From Hetaerina americana (Eukaryota > Arthropoda > Insecta > Odonata > Calopterygidae), in assembly GCA_022747635.1 (NCBI GenBank), contig JAKTNV010000062.1, forward strand, positions 62,001 to 126,000: a stretch of 64,000 nucleotides of DNA, in the 5' to 3' direction. Each line of letters starts with the position of its first letter. Positions within the stretch are counted from its first letter, which is position 1. Below are positions 46,401 to 57,423 of this stretch, one piece after another. The position numbers were made by a program, and so were the translations under genes. Under the pieces are notes generated by a model, which had not been told where the DNA came from, made no database searches, and saw nothing but the letters and a program-made list of their open reading frames with translations.

Positions 46401-49041
46401 TGAAATTAAATTTTTAAAAATGCTTAAGAACACATTCCGTAAATATCCACAAATGCACCAATTTCATTTATAATAATTTTATCTTTTGTCAACCCTTTTT
46501 CAAGAGCTCCAAAATTTTTGTTCCCTTTCATTGTTTTACGAATTTAAATATCACCGAAATTAAATACAATCACATTTTCTTTCATTGCAGAGTGCTTTCT
46601 TCAGTAAAATTATGTAGCAGAAGTGTTCGGTGCATAATCGCAGTAAAATGCCCGCTTGTAAAAGCTAAACGTGTTTTGATTTCCATCGATTAGATACCTG
46701 TTCGCTGTATTGATGACAGAGCCAATAACCCCAAAATGGCAGAGAGAGGGAGGGGTTCAGATCCCTGCAAAAGGAGAGGGGTAAAGAGAACCAAAATGGG
46801 CAGAGGGTAATTTAGGGTGGTTACTCAATTTGCATTAAACTGGCCGTTACTTTATTGTGTCGTGGGACTATTTCATTTTAGACAATAAGAGATGAAAGGT
46901 TGCCTTTGCTCACGAGTGCAACATGTGAGCAGCTAGTTGGAATGGAGGGAGTATCAATGCAGGTGGAATATGCATTTTACAAATAAATATTAAAATGCAA
47001 CAATTTCAGAGTTCGTGTCCCAATCATTCACCTTGATTGGGACACGAACCCATATCCCTCAATCTTTGGCCGAGTGTCTGGGTGAGTTACGCTACCAAAG
47101 TGCATCCTCTAACACCCTGAGATTTTGGGGGCTTTAAAGGAACAAGATGCTGGGACAAAATACCGTGCACACGATGTCACAGGCATTCGTAGCCATTCAC
47201 GATGTGCGACAGTCCACGAGGTCAAAGCCAACTTCAAACGCTTGGGCTGTTTCTACCTTTGACAAATTCCAAGAAACCATGGGAGGTGCCATGACGGTAA
47301 CTTAATCCACATTTGGCGGATGGCAACATTCAAAGTTACTGTCACGGCATCTCCTGCAGTTTCTGGGAATAAATATTAGTTAAGTCACCTGCTGGGTGGT
47401 CAGATCCCACTGATCTCTGCAATACGACTTGGGCACAGGAGTGAAGCAAGGAACTTGATGATCTTCAACTGGAGGTGGATCCCTGCTGACTCTCAAAACC
47501 TTAAGATGAGTCGTGCTACTGCCAACTGCAGATGTGGTAGGACAATTACTAAGCATCGATAAGGAAATATCCAAACACAAACATTCATCACATAGCTAAA
47601 CAAAGAGCTCCCATCAGGGATCCAAAATTTCAACAAATGCATTATCAGTGTCAGCAATTTTTGGTCTTTAGACACATTAGGTATGGTGTTAATTTTTCCA
47701 ATTGGTGATGATCAACTTACTTCCAACATTACAAATTTTTCTTTTGTTGAGTTCCTGCAGTATAGATTGCAAAAGATAAGGAAGTTTAGCCTTGAAGCTG
47801 ACATTCGAAAGGAACCCATACTCCATTTCTAATGTTACCTGAAAAAAGGTATAAGGGGGAGAAAATTATTAATTTACCCCTAATGTGAAAATAATTGTCC
47901 ATAAAAAATATAAATAGCCATCGGAGATAACATATGGAACTAAAGATATATCAATTTATGAAAAAATTTTAATTGGATTTTTCCTGAGTTTTAAAACGCC
48001 CGAAGATTTCTCAGTTGTTGCCACGCCACTGTAATTTTGAAACGTCAAAAAATGAATTAGGGTTCATTGGCTTGGATGAAATACATGCCTAGGGTACCAA
48101 TGACAATAATTTGATAGAGTGCTCGATCATATCTGCGAGAATTGTTTTCAAAAATCATATTCACACAAGATTAGGAGTTCTCTGAAAAAAATTTACCACC
48201 TGATTGATTGATAGGCACTAAATAGTTTCAAAATACAATGGAAGGCAATAAAAGATATGAAGGTAAAGGAGTGTTAGATTCTGCAAGGGCACATCAGTAT
48301 TTTAAAGAAAGACTGGGGAACCTTTTCAGACCCTGGTCCTTTTTTCGGGTCCTAAGCTTTGAATTTCTTGGCTACAAAATTAAACATAGATATCATTCGA
48401 ATGGACAATTTTATCATGCATGTTTCCATCGCGCACAGGAGGAAGAGTTTGCACAAACTAAATAAAAAATTAACTACCGCTTCATCTATGAAACAAATTC
48501 AAAACTTACTAAAAATTCGGACAGCTTCTTCACCACAGGCTCAAAATGCACCGTTCGAGCCCACGAATCAAACACAAAACAAAGGTTAAAATAAAAGGCG
48601 TTTCGGGCATATTTCGGATTATCAATACTAATGGGAAAACCAGTTATCTTCTTTCCGAGGACCGTCCTGTAAAATATAAATTAGACAATGTTATGATGGC
48701 CCACTAGTTAATGAACAAGGGATCTAATGAACAGAGTCCATCACAGTCTAAAGGAATTACACAGTCAATATACTCCTCTGCAAATGAGCTTTAGGAATTA
48801 TATAGACACTGACAGCATCAAAGATTTCCTTAGAAACGACGTGCTTCGGAACCTGACAGTAAATATGAAAAAATGCATTACAAAAATAAGTGCTATAAAG
48901 AATTAGCATTTGCAATTTTTTTACACAATATCAACTTACCTGACAAGTAATTTTAGGGCCAGCGACAGGGTGAAATTCGCATAAAAATATGCAACGAATC
49001 GGGCCTTCACGGCCGCAGCCTTCATAAAATCTTGGTTCCAT
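40410..49041 (-). CDS. NPRL2: GATOR1 complex subunit NPRL2, nine coding exons
   Basis: Subunit of GATOR1, the Rag GTPase-activating complex that represses TORC1 at the lysosome when amino acids are scarce. Coding exons: 48940-49041, 48761-48852, 48510-48666, 47721-47838, 47389-47525, 45373-45470, 43562-43692, 43073-43242, 40410-40781. All introns are GT/AG and phases agree at all eight junctions; total 1377 bp, 458 aa. Family text: [12 protein letters not shown] (exon 1), [15 protein letters not shown] then [10 protein letters not shown] (exon 3), [10 protein letters not shown] (exon 5), [20 protein letters not shown] (exon 6), [17 protein letters not shown] (exon 7), [11 protein letters not shown] and [13 protein letters not shown] (exon 8), [12 protein letters not shown] then DPSVIVLRK (exon 9). 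The human protein is 380 aa; the extra length is mostly a ~75-residue Pro/Ser/Arg/His-rich insert in exon 9 between YPV and MDEIC. Intron 8 carries a Penelope-like fragment and a SINE. No defects seen. Confidence 0.95.
41353..41560 (+). mobile_element. tRNA-headed SINE-like repeat in NPRL2 intron 8
   Basis: A tRNA-like head near 41365-41435 has GTGGCTAACCTACTGAC (A-box-like) and GGTTTGAATCC (B box, one mismatch). Sequence after it (GATAGATATTTTTCAGTG, then CAACAGTTTTGCCGAAGTTG) runs into the Penelope-like fragment. No second copy in this window, so the body is not verified as a SINE. Confidence 0.45.
41564..42440 (-). mobile_element. Penelope-like element C-terminus with GIY-YIG nuclease
   Basis: A 251-residue open frame (41564-42319) reads on the minus strand. 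It begins [12 protein letters not shown], the end of the reverse transcriptase, continues through a linker, then [20 protein letters not shown] and FRIKEH, the GIY-YIG endonuclease signature with its CxC insertion and R..EH block, followed by [13 protein letters not shown] and REAIEI. Upstream, out of frame, RT residues QLPFLDV occur near 42385-42405, confirming that a longer RT was once present. A truncated retroelement fragment inside NPRL2 intron 8, same strand as the gene. Confidence 0.85.
42903..42979 (-). repeat. 77-bp exact duplicate of Penelope-like sequence
   Basis: Identical over 77 bp to 42198-42274 (start TGTTTCTTTTCCGTTGGC, end GTCCACCAAAGAAGT). It lies ~95 bp from NPRL2 exon 8. 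Beyond 42979 the sequence changes abruptly to AAGTATATC, creating GTAAGT on the plus strand at the break. Confidence 0.95.
44030..44160 (+). mobile_element. Short mariner transposase remnant
   Basis: Homologous to 11343-11465. Reads [16 protein letters not shown], then after a frameshift GIDR, then [15 protein letters not shown], which matches the second helix-turn-helix of mariner transposases. In NPRL2 intron 6. No terminal repeats recognised. Confidence 0.6.
44222..44400 (-). mobile_element. tRNA-derived SINE family A, headless copy
   Basis: Reverse complement of the body at 19130-19315: AACCATAAACACAGTAATCA, then CAACCCGAAGGTCAGTTTAG, then GGTACCCAAAAAATC. The tRNA head is missing, a common 5' truncation. 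In NPRL2 intron 6. Confidence 0.85.
44401..45372. other. NPRL2 intron 6 remainder, nothing recognised
   Basis: AT-rich intronic DNA with no recognised repeat or exon. Confidence 0.45.
45471..46990. other. NPRL2 intron 5, nothing recognised apart from the SINE downstream
   Basis: Intronic sequence with small open frames on both strands (for example around 45822-46082) that match no family known to me. Confidence 0.4.
47000..47372. mobile_element. SINE-like repeat with outward-facing tRNA head (copy 1)
   Basis: On the minus strand the left end has an A-box-like TTGGTAGCGTAACTCACCC and a B box GGGTTCGTGTCCC (47030-47110). The interior (GGCTTTAAAGGAACAAGATG, GGCATTCGTAGCCAT, GACAAATTCCAAGAAACCAT) and the right end (ACTGTCACGGCATCTCCTGC) match 60955-61400 in the same order. 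The right tRNA-like head is largely lost here. In NPRL2 intron 5, next to exon 5. Confidence 0.75.
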
Positions 49042-50055
49042 GAATTAATCAGTATATTTTCACCGAATCAATTAATTATGCGTGTGGAACTACAGAATAT
49101 CTAAGGAGCAGCCATTCTTTACGAATAAAGCAGAAGGAAATCAGACAGCGATGCCGTTGTAAATTTATATAATGAGTCTAATTACATTTTTTATATTTAG
49201 TAAAATAAATACGAAAAGATAGCACCACTCGTAGTTTTGGGACCCTAAAATTGCAAATTCCTCCCAATTTTAAATCATCTGACAGACACTTCAACTCTTA
49301 GCACCATCAGCGCCATCATCTTCGACAAATGAATCTCGATATTGCCAGTATTATTTACCGCCAATTCGTTCTAATCCGACTGAAGAGGACAAACGTGTCC
49401 GAGGTTGGCGCCCATCGTCTTAAATAAAATATATCTGTTACAACGGTGGACAAATAAACAAGCAAACATTCCATTCTGAATTTTTTTATCATAGTATTAG
49501 GTATTTTTTTCAATTCTCTCAATATTACTCACCCTAGTTTTTGAACTTTTAAATAACATTTTTCGATATTTTGGATTGAATAATCTAATTAATAATACTG
49601 TGCGAATAAATCTAACGCGAGGTATTCATCACCTCTTTTCTTCAAGGAGTAGCTGAAGAATGTGTATTTCGGTTGTCTTATTCATTTTTAATTTCTCATC
49701 AAATAATTTTCTTCGTGATTAGCATGAGTTCTTGAATGTTCTTGTATGATGCTTGATTTGAACAGTTCTGCAGGCCCCTACACCAGGATGAAATTTGAGC
49801 TCTTTCCAGAAGAATATAGATGGTGACAGGCCTTGCAAAATGTTTATACAAAACTGTGGGTGTTTCATATTTATATGTGAATACGTGTACGTTAATAGAA
49901 ATAGGAGTAGGTGAAAGAAGATTTTTCTGGACATTTTCGGGAAGGTTTAGAGAAATTGAACTTTGGGAGTTACAACTACATTAATCGAAGCAGATGTTTA
50001 TTATTATTGGTGTTGAAAAACACAACCTGACATCTACACAATATAATAAACCCTA
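49042..50055. other. Upstream flank of NPRL2, no gene recognised
   Basis: Presumed promoter and 5' untranslated region of NPRL2 at the lower end. The rest is AT-rich with no conserved reading frame. Confidence 0.4.
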
Positions 50056-50059
50056 CTTC

Positions 50060-50480
50060 AATTTAAAATATTTCCTTCATGCTGCCCAACCTATCCTTAT
50101 CCTGCTCCTGCCCTTTTATCGTTTGCCCAACATTCTCCCCTCTATCACAGTCTTCAATATCCCACTGCCGATCAATACGCCCTTCATCCATCTTTCCTGC
50201 CTCCTTTGGATTTCTCCCAACAAACCCCTCTCTTCACCCACCATACCAAGTACTTCCTCAATTGTTTTCCTTTCGGTCCATTTCACCTTCTGCCTTCCTT
50301 CTCCTGACCCACATCTCTCAAAAGCCTCCTACTTCAGTGACCATGTTTCCACGCCATATATAACTACGCTCCATATCAAAGTTTTGACAAGCTTTTTCTT
50401 AATATCCTTGAAATCCTCCTTTAAATACATATACAGAGTAAGGATAAGTCTCTTATCTCCCCATTTTATTCCTCATTTTA
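50060..50480 (-). mobile_element. RTE LINE 3' fragment
   Basis: Minus-strand copy of the C-terminal region: TATCCTGCTCCTGCCC, then CCCTCTATCACAGTCTTCAA, then CCACCATACCAAGTACTTCC, then AACTACGCTCCATATCAAAG, matching 20090-20420. Diverges after ~50410, with a weak RT-like stretch to 50480. Confidence 0.85.
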
Positions 50481-53400
50481 TTGCAAAACATCCATTCTGG
50501 TATGGTTGGGAAAGCCAGTGTTGGAATAGAAGAACAGGAAGTACATATTCACAAATCATTAGTGAAAAGAACGGAGAACATTGGATGGGCCTACAAGTGA
50601 ATGCTCATTCCTCCATTGCCATTGGCCTTTTGTGGTGTCCTCTGCCTTGCCCCTAGCTTATGGCCCAAAGTCATTGCTCAGCTCCTGACAGTGCTCAAGG
50701 AAAACAGAATGGAACCCCAATCAGTGGGTGGTTGGGTTAGAGGTTTGAGTTTGGTTTCATGTGCATATAGAGGGCCAGAGGGAGGGAATAATGGGTTAAC
50801 TGAGTTACATTCATCCTGTGTAACTTTCATGATAGAGTAAGTTGTCGTTGATGACTGGAGGATGATGTCGGGTAACTTTTAAAAAGCATACAATGACTTT
50901 ATGGCCAAAATCATTCATTCCACTCCTGCTCAATGGGAAAACATGGAGATGGTTGTCTTTCATTGATCCTCTGTATGCCTTGAGGCAATAATGTGTATCG
51001 CTGTTTATCGCCGTGTTTCATCTGAATGTTTGTGCATTCATAAAGATAATGAATGCATGCATGTTACAGGATCTACACTTGAACCCATGGTCCTTGTTAG
51101 CCCTCTCAGGGAAGGTTCCCTATCCACTCTCCCAAGATTAAAATTAAACACACAAAACAATGTAATTCACAATTCTTTCATATTTTATTTTGCAATGAAA
51201 ATTTCATATTTTTGCAATTGGTAGACAAGATTATAATACGGAAGCTGATGATGATGTAATCAGTCCAGAGCACAAATGTAAAAGGTAGTAATTACATATT
51301 TTAGCAATAAGTTATTCATAAAAAAGTGAAAAAAGGTTCCAAGAGAAATTATACTCACGATAATGCCAAGCTTTCAAGCTTAAGGAAACAAGTCAGAATC
51401 ATTTTGATTGACACTCATAGACCAACAACAACAAAATCCAGACAAAAAATTGTCGGAGAACACACTTTTGCACCGAATGTAAATTAGAGATGGTCCAATA
51501 GTTTTACCGAGTTTCACGCAGCGTCATAAAATACGTTTGATCATAGCTATTAAAAATGGGTATCAGAAAGCCTCAAAATTTAACTGATCTGGTTGAAATG
51601 GTAAACACACGAGTAAACAAAAGAAAAACATTTCAGGCGTTTTATGTTACATTGAAGTAAATGTATTGAAAGTAGCCCGTGAGGGATGAACATCTATATT
51701 ATACAGGGAAAGCTTATTCTCATTCCTGTTAAAACTGATGTGATCTACATTTCGCTGATAATCTGGTTGACTTCAAAGAAATGTAAAGTTCTTGCTTTAA
51801 GGGTATTCTTCACAGTGTGTCCCTTTTTCATGCTTAAAAATAATATGGCACCAAGGTAAATAGCTTTCAAAAGAAATGCCATTACCAAGCATGGCCAAAA
51901 GAAACTAGTAGATACTTACAATTGGTCCATCTCTAATCAAATACAATGATCGTTAATGTGGGCAGATGGGAAAATTATATGGACTGGAGGGCTATTAAAT
52001 AGGACATGGCAAACAATCTATGTTATGTCAAATAATAATGAAAAAAATTCAGCAATGTGTTGTGAATAAATCGTTTTCACTACAAGAAGAAATATGGGTA
52101 GTCAATGGAACTGAAATTAATAAATATATGTTTGAAAATGATTCCAAGCTGTAAAAATTTCCCAAAATAGGTAGACTGGAAACCAGAAACTAGTTTTTAC
52201 AACAGTAAAATGCTTGAGATCATTCATCACAATTCTATTTTTCAATTATATCAGAAATTATTAAAGACTGATGAACAAAATTTGTCCTTCAAAAATTTCC
52301 TCAAAATCAGGTTTCCTAAAGATATCACAAACACCCAGGACAAGTATGAGGTAAATATCATGGCCGCAAATCCATAGCAATGACTGCAGTAGGTCAAGGA
52401 AAGCTTAATCAGCCTACTGATCCTAGGTGACCAAATGCAGAACCTGGACAGCATATGCAAGACAAGACCAGTCACAATGCTTCTTCTACATTTGGTAGTA
52501 AAAAATCATTAAATGTTGGCAAGCAGTCTACTCTCTGGGTGGCTCCCAGTTTCCCATCAAAGGTTTATCATAGCTATTGTGTTTTAATTAAGTTTGTCAA
52601 TGAAAAATTTCACTTTCACTAATATAGTTTCCTAAATGCTCTTAGTATTACTTATATCCACAGCAAGTTCCATATTTTTGAAAACTTAAATGAATACCAC
52701 AAAACATTTCATATCAGAAGAAGATATCGGCCTGAAATGTGTTTTTTTTTCATGTTCATGAGTATTATGCCATTTGCTTTAAATCAATGTTCAAGTGGTT
52801 AATGTAGACGTAGAGCCATATATGCCACATATGGAGCTTATTATTTCACATTCATATTTACAAAACACTCTTTGAGCTAGTATCAGATTCCTACCTCACC
52901 TTATCAACTAAGCAAGTTCAGATATGCATCAACCATGTTCAACAACATCTGACTATAATACAATGATTTTATACAGCATTTTGTTCAAAATACAAAATAA
53001 GTATTCTTTTGTGTAAAGTATGTCCATTTTGAAGGGATATATGTGCCAATCATAAAACTATCCCCCAAAATACTTTAAATGATCTTGCACACCAAGAGGG
53101 TACTTGTCACGGGAAATATGAAATCCACTCACTAAAGGTACAAGGATGATATGGATGCAAAGATACCAAAACACATTGGTACGGGGCAACTTGACAACTG
53201 ACACAAGTTTGTCAAAAATTGTTCCTTAAAATGCCATATTTAGGCCATAACATTATTAAACTAAAATAAGCACTCCTATCACTGTAGAAGCACCGAGCCA
53301 CACAAAAATCTTCCGAACAAAAAACAATTGTTCACTGTTTTAGCTGGTCTCAATATTCTCGCAGTTTGGTACCCAAGTATTTGCAGACACGCCATTACAT

Positions 53401-53617
53401 CCAACGGACAAACACGTGAAGAATAATTGGGAATCATCAGCACAGTGCAGTATTTATTGCAGTTTAGGCAGTCTTGGCTTAAGTGATATGCACCACTGTA
53501 AAAGATTATAATTGAAAAAAGTATCCCGAATACTGGAGCACGAGGAAGAGAACGAAGAACGTCCACCATCATGGCTTCCTGGCAGTCTTCAAAGAATGGA
53601 TTTGGATTTGCCTGCGC
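50481..53617. other. Intergenic or distal Robo 3' region, no gene recognised
   Basis: About 3 kb of AT-rich sequence. An open frame at 53279-53572 on the minus strand matches nothing known to me and lies where a 3' untranslated region of the upstream exon would be. No repeat family recognised. Confidence 0.4.
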
Positions 53618-53748
53618 TCAGTGGTCCAAGGGTTGAAGAAATGAGACAGCTTTGTTAGGAGATGCTTCTTGCAGATCATTATTTCCTACCCTTTGATTTG
53701 ACGACCATGATCCAGGATGAGTAGGTCGGGAATACGCTGGCACTTCAT
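53618..53748 (-). CDS. Candidate last exon of the Robo-like gene
   Basis: A TTTTGCAG acceptor at 53749-53756 precedes an open stretch EVPAYSRPTHPGSW, then NQRVGNNDLQEA, ending PLDH and stop at 53618-53620. The exon enters with two bases of a split codon. The preceding Robo exon could supply the first base only through a weak donor (AGAG|GTTCGT, exon then starting at 56127). Composition looks coding (Pro/Ser/Asn-rich, like the Robo tail), but I recall no family match, so this could also be chance. Confidence 0.35.
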
Positions 53749-53756
53749 CTGCAAAA

Positions 53757-54815
53757 GTTGACACAAAAAAAATTAACAGGATGTTTAGAAATAAAATATG
53801 GATTCAAAATATATCTTAAGACTACTACAATGTAATATTCATGGCTTCCTTACACATCACCATCTGAATCTACTCTCTTTTACCATAATTGACACTCTGC
53901 TGATTTTCTAAATTAAAAAAATGCACATTCCACATGATTACTCACACACCTTCAAAATTCAAATAAGATTTGGCGAATCAGATAAAAATTTCAACCCCCC
54001 CACCACAAAAATGCTGATATAATGCATTAATTCTGCACGACACACCTTCCATCGTGGATTGAATATTAAATTTTGATTAATCAACTTGATCCCATTTTAA
54101 ATAAATAATGAGATCCATGCTCATGAAAGACATTGCCATAAATACAAGAAGTCTCAATTTTTTTTCCCTAAGTCCGTCTCTTTCAACATAGATTTCATGC
54201 AAAAAAATATAACCGGAGTTCCGGATAAGTTATTTTATGTGGAAGCTGCAAAGTTATTTCTGAAACTCCTGTTCGCAATGGATTTCCACAAAGTCTCGGC
54301 CTCAACCATCAGTCAAAAAAATATACATATACATGTTTTTTTAAGGTAATATACCTGTTGGTGAAACAGCTGTTGCTTGTTGGCAAATCAAAAAAATATT
54401 TCTGAGATTAGTTAGAAAACAAGTTTCTGAAAATAACGTTTCTTCATTCTAATTCCGAATTTTGATTCAAACTAAAGTTCATTCTACAATGCAGCCTGAC
54501 ATTATTTATTACACTTTCCATGTTTATGCATCCAAAATACCTTATAACATGAAGCCATTTTGGAAATTGTCATGAAAGAAAGCCATTTTGAACTTTAAAT
54601 TATTGTGACTTTTGTCAACAAAATTACCCGTGAGGAATTTGGTGCCATTGTACATATGAAAAATTCAAAATTATTCAATGTTTAGTGCATGTGCTTAAAC
54701 TATTATGTGACATATTATTTTATATAAATAATGAATTATTAAAGAAAAATATTATTTCTCAGAGTAAGGACATTTTCATTAAGCCAGGAAGCTTTGTGAC
54801 ACTTTCCTCTGACTT
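53757..54815. other. Putative intron, nothing recognised
   Basis: AT-rich sequence with no recognised element. Confidence 0.4.
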
Positions 54816-54819
54816 CATA

Positions 54820-55930
54820 TGAGGGTTGTTCAAGGAGTCCTCACAAAAAAATAGAAAACAAATTATGTTGGGTGTATTTTTAAAAATTTTTTACTTTGAT
54901 GCACTCTTCGCAGCGTTTATCTAATTTTTTTAAGCCTTTCAAAAAGTAGAATTTCGGATGGTCCTCAAAATATATGTCTATGCTGGCAATGACAACATTT
55001 GACATGAATCGTTTTCCATTGAGTCAATTTTTAAAGTTTCAAAATAAAAAAAGCTACTGCGGACCACATTGGTGAAAAGGCTGGAATATATTAATTATAT
55101 TAATTTGAACTTTAATTTAATTATTTTCGCCATCAAAACTGTACACCTGAACACTGTCGTGATGGAAGATAATTTTTTTCTTTGCCGAATAATCAAGTTT
55201 TTTCATGATTTCTTGCTCAAGTGGTGCCATAACAACGCATTATTCATTAAATATATTGCATTTACTGTTTGTTCTCTGCACAAATGAACAAGGTAGATGT
55301 TTTTGCACAAATCCCAAAAATAACCATGGCTATCACTGCCTTGGGTGATTTCAGCATCTCTGCCTTCTTTGGAGGTTGTTGGAAACGAACTGTTTCCTTT
55401 GCCTCTAGTTTGCAATATGTGGTGCATCCATGTTTCATCCACATTTATGAAACGATGCAGAAACTCATCAGGGTTACAATGGAAAAGTGCCCAACCAGTC
55501 TCCAAATTGACCCACACGACAGTATTTATTCTCAGGTGAGAGAAAACATGGCATGCTGAAATATTTTTCATGCCCAATTTTTCGTGCAAAATTTAGAAAC
55601 ACTAGACCTTCTGATACCAACCTATGCCTGTAGCCTCAACTATTTTGCAAACATTTTGTCAATAACTCAAAATCATATCACAAATTTTGTCAATCATTTG
55701 GGAGGAATGTACTTCCATTTGACGTTCTAAATGGTGTCTATCATTTGTGAATGCATGATACGTTTGAACTCATTTTCCAATTTTAAAGAGTCACAAACAC
55801 AGGAGTCAACATGCCATGAATTTCATCCAACTTGGGCTTTCATCTCTTCCAGCCCTTTAAATATAAGTGCCTATCACCCACACAAACTCATTTTTTTCCA
55901 TTTCCCTAAGGAAACAAAAGTTTGCTGCTT
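54820..55930 (-). mobile_element. Degenerate mariner-like element
   Basis: Left end TGAGGGTTGTTCAAGGAGTC after a TA, shared with 38485-38735. The minus-strand frame 55203-55589 encodes a core region: ALFHCNPDEFLHRFINVDET then WMHHILQT (first catalytic Asp), and, in another frame, SPKAVIAMVIFGICAKTSTL. Farther up, KWKYIPPKWLTKF-like residues and an N-terminal stretch occur to ~55790. The right inverted end was not identified, so the upper limit is approximate. Confidence 0.7.
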
Positions 55931-56073
55931 CCAATCTACTGTGGAAATGAAACCCCATGATGGACACAGCTGAAACTTGAACAGCAGTCTAGTGAGAGAT
56001 GAGGCTTACCAAAGGCAAATCTTTTCCTCCGAGACTGAAAGCAACAAGGACGGACCCACTCATTTAAGGAAGG

Positions 56074-56361
56074 CTAGGATTGGTAGGTGGGGGTTGGGGG
56101 AGTGAGTTGTGATGGGCGGTACGAACCTCTAAGGGGCCCGCAGAGGGGCATTGATGGGTGGAGAGGGGAGCTGCTCCCGTGCCCTGGCATCCGCCCCCCA
56201 CTGGCACGGAGAGAACCCTGGGAACTCCCTCCCCCTCGGCCGTACATGGAGTCATTGCCGTAGGGAGAAGGGGGCTGCCCCATGGCCCTCTGGTGGCTGT
56301 GGGGCCTCGAATGTGCCCACCGCGGGGCCTCCTCCTGGTGTGAGCAGCACAGCGGGGATGC
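56074..56361 (-). CDS. robo: Roundabout-like receptor, cytoplasmic-tail exon (possible C-terminus)
   Basis: Follows a strong acceptor (TTGTGTGTTGCAG). In the phase set by the exon at 59700-60251 it reads ASPLCCSHQEEAPRW, HSHQRAMGQPPSPYGNDSMY, GRGGGSSQGSLRASGGRMPG, ending LTPPTPTYQS and a stop at 56074-56076, 95 aa. The sequence is low-complexity (Gly/Ser/Pro), as expected for a receptor tail, and GC-rich compared with the surroundings. It is assigned to Robo by position and phase, not by a conserved motif of its own. It could end the protein or be shortened by a donor near 56126 to reach the exon at 53618-53748. Confidence 0.55.
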   Translation of the reverse strand, partial: ASPLCCSHQEEAPRWAHSRPHSHQRAMGQPPSPYGNDSMYGRGGGSSQGSLRASGGRMPGHGSSSPLHPSMPLCGPLRGSYRPSQLTPPTPTYQS

Positions 56362-57423
56362 CTGCAACACACAACAACGCCAATTACCATCAATCGCTTT
56401 CATTGAACACGCACTCCTGACGCAACAAAATGTACTCCAACACAGATTGCTTCATACTAACAGTGTTTTAAAGGAGTATTGTTTAGAGAATTTCAGGAGG
56501 TCATCCAAAACACCAAAAAGGAAACCAGAAAAAACGACCGTAGTCTCATGAAATCCTACACAACAATATAATGGACAGAAATGAGACTGCCAAAGAGAGA
56601 AGAAATAGTCAAGACATGAAGAGGCCAGCTGATATGAGCACAGAGTTACAACATCAAACAAATTAAAAAGAAAAATTAACGACAACTGATGATGATAATC
56701 TAACCTCCAGAATAAGCATAAATTCAACACAGGCATTTTTCCAGAAATGTAATTCTTATGATAATTTCAAATTGGTACATGATTTGAAGGATGGAATAAA
56801 TAAATGAATAAAAAACCAAACACATGTTACATGGAGGACTATTCATGACTAAGAATATGACAGATTCAGAAGTACTAGAGGAGAGACTGTCACATAGTTG
56901 AATGGCAGCTTTTCAATGGCATCAGGTTCAACCTTGTGACCTGTCACCTCGAGATACATGATGAACTTTATGAAAGCCACAGCAAAGAACTCTCTTTGTC
57001 TTCATCCATCCACAAACTTCATCTTGTTCCTCAATGAGTGGAAGCATTTCCTCGATATTTTATCGGCATGATACCAATTCCACAAATAACACTGCTGTTC
57101 CCACTTACAGCCATTTAGTTTTTGATTCCAGTGAACAGCAAGGGGACGTGGGAAAGAGAGACTGGAGTGCTAAAGGTCCCCCCACCAGGTCTGTCCCAAA
57201 AGTAGTACGACTTCTTTTTTCCCGTATGAACGGACGGACGGACGGGCGGCAGTTTCTCTGGCTGGCTTCTAGGGAGGTCCTAGGAAAGGCAGTGGCAGTT
57301 GGCTCCCCGCCTATGCATGGTGCCAATCGTTCATTTACAAAACCTCTATAATGCGATTATCTCGTTACACTACATCATAAACCGGTTATTGGATCACCGC
57401 TACGCTATCAAATTTTGCGTATA

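Noticed and set aside
49994..50656. 220-aa plus-strand gene
   Set aside because: Mostly the antisense of an RTE 3' fragment.
53279..53572. 97-aa minus-strand gene
   Set aside because: Hydrophobic and Cys-rich but with no recognised family; probably 3' untranslated or intergenic sequence.
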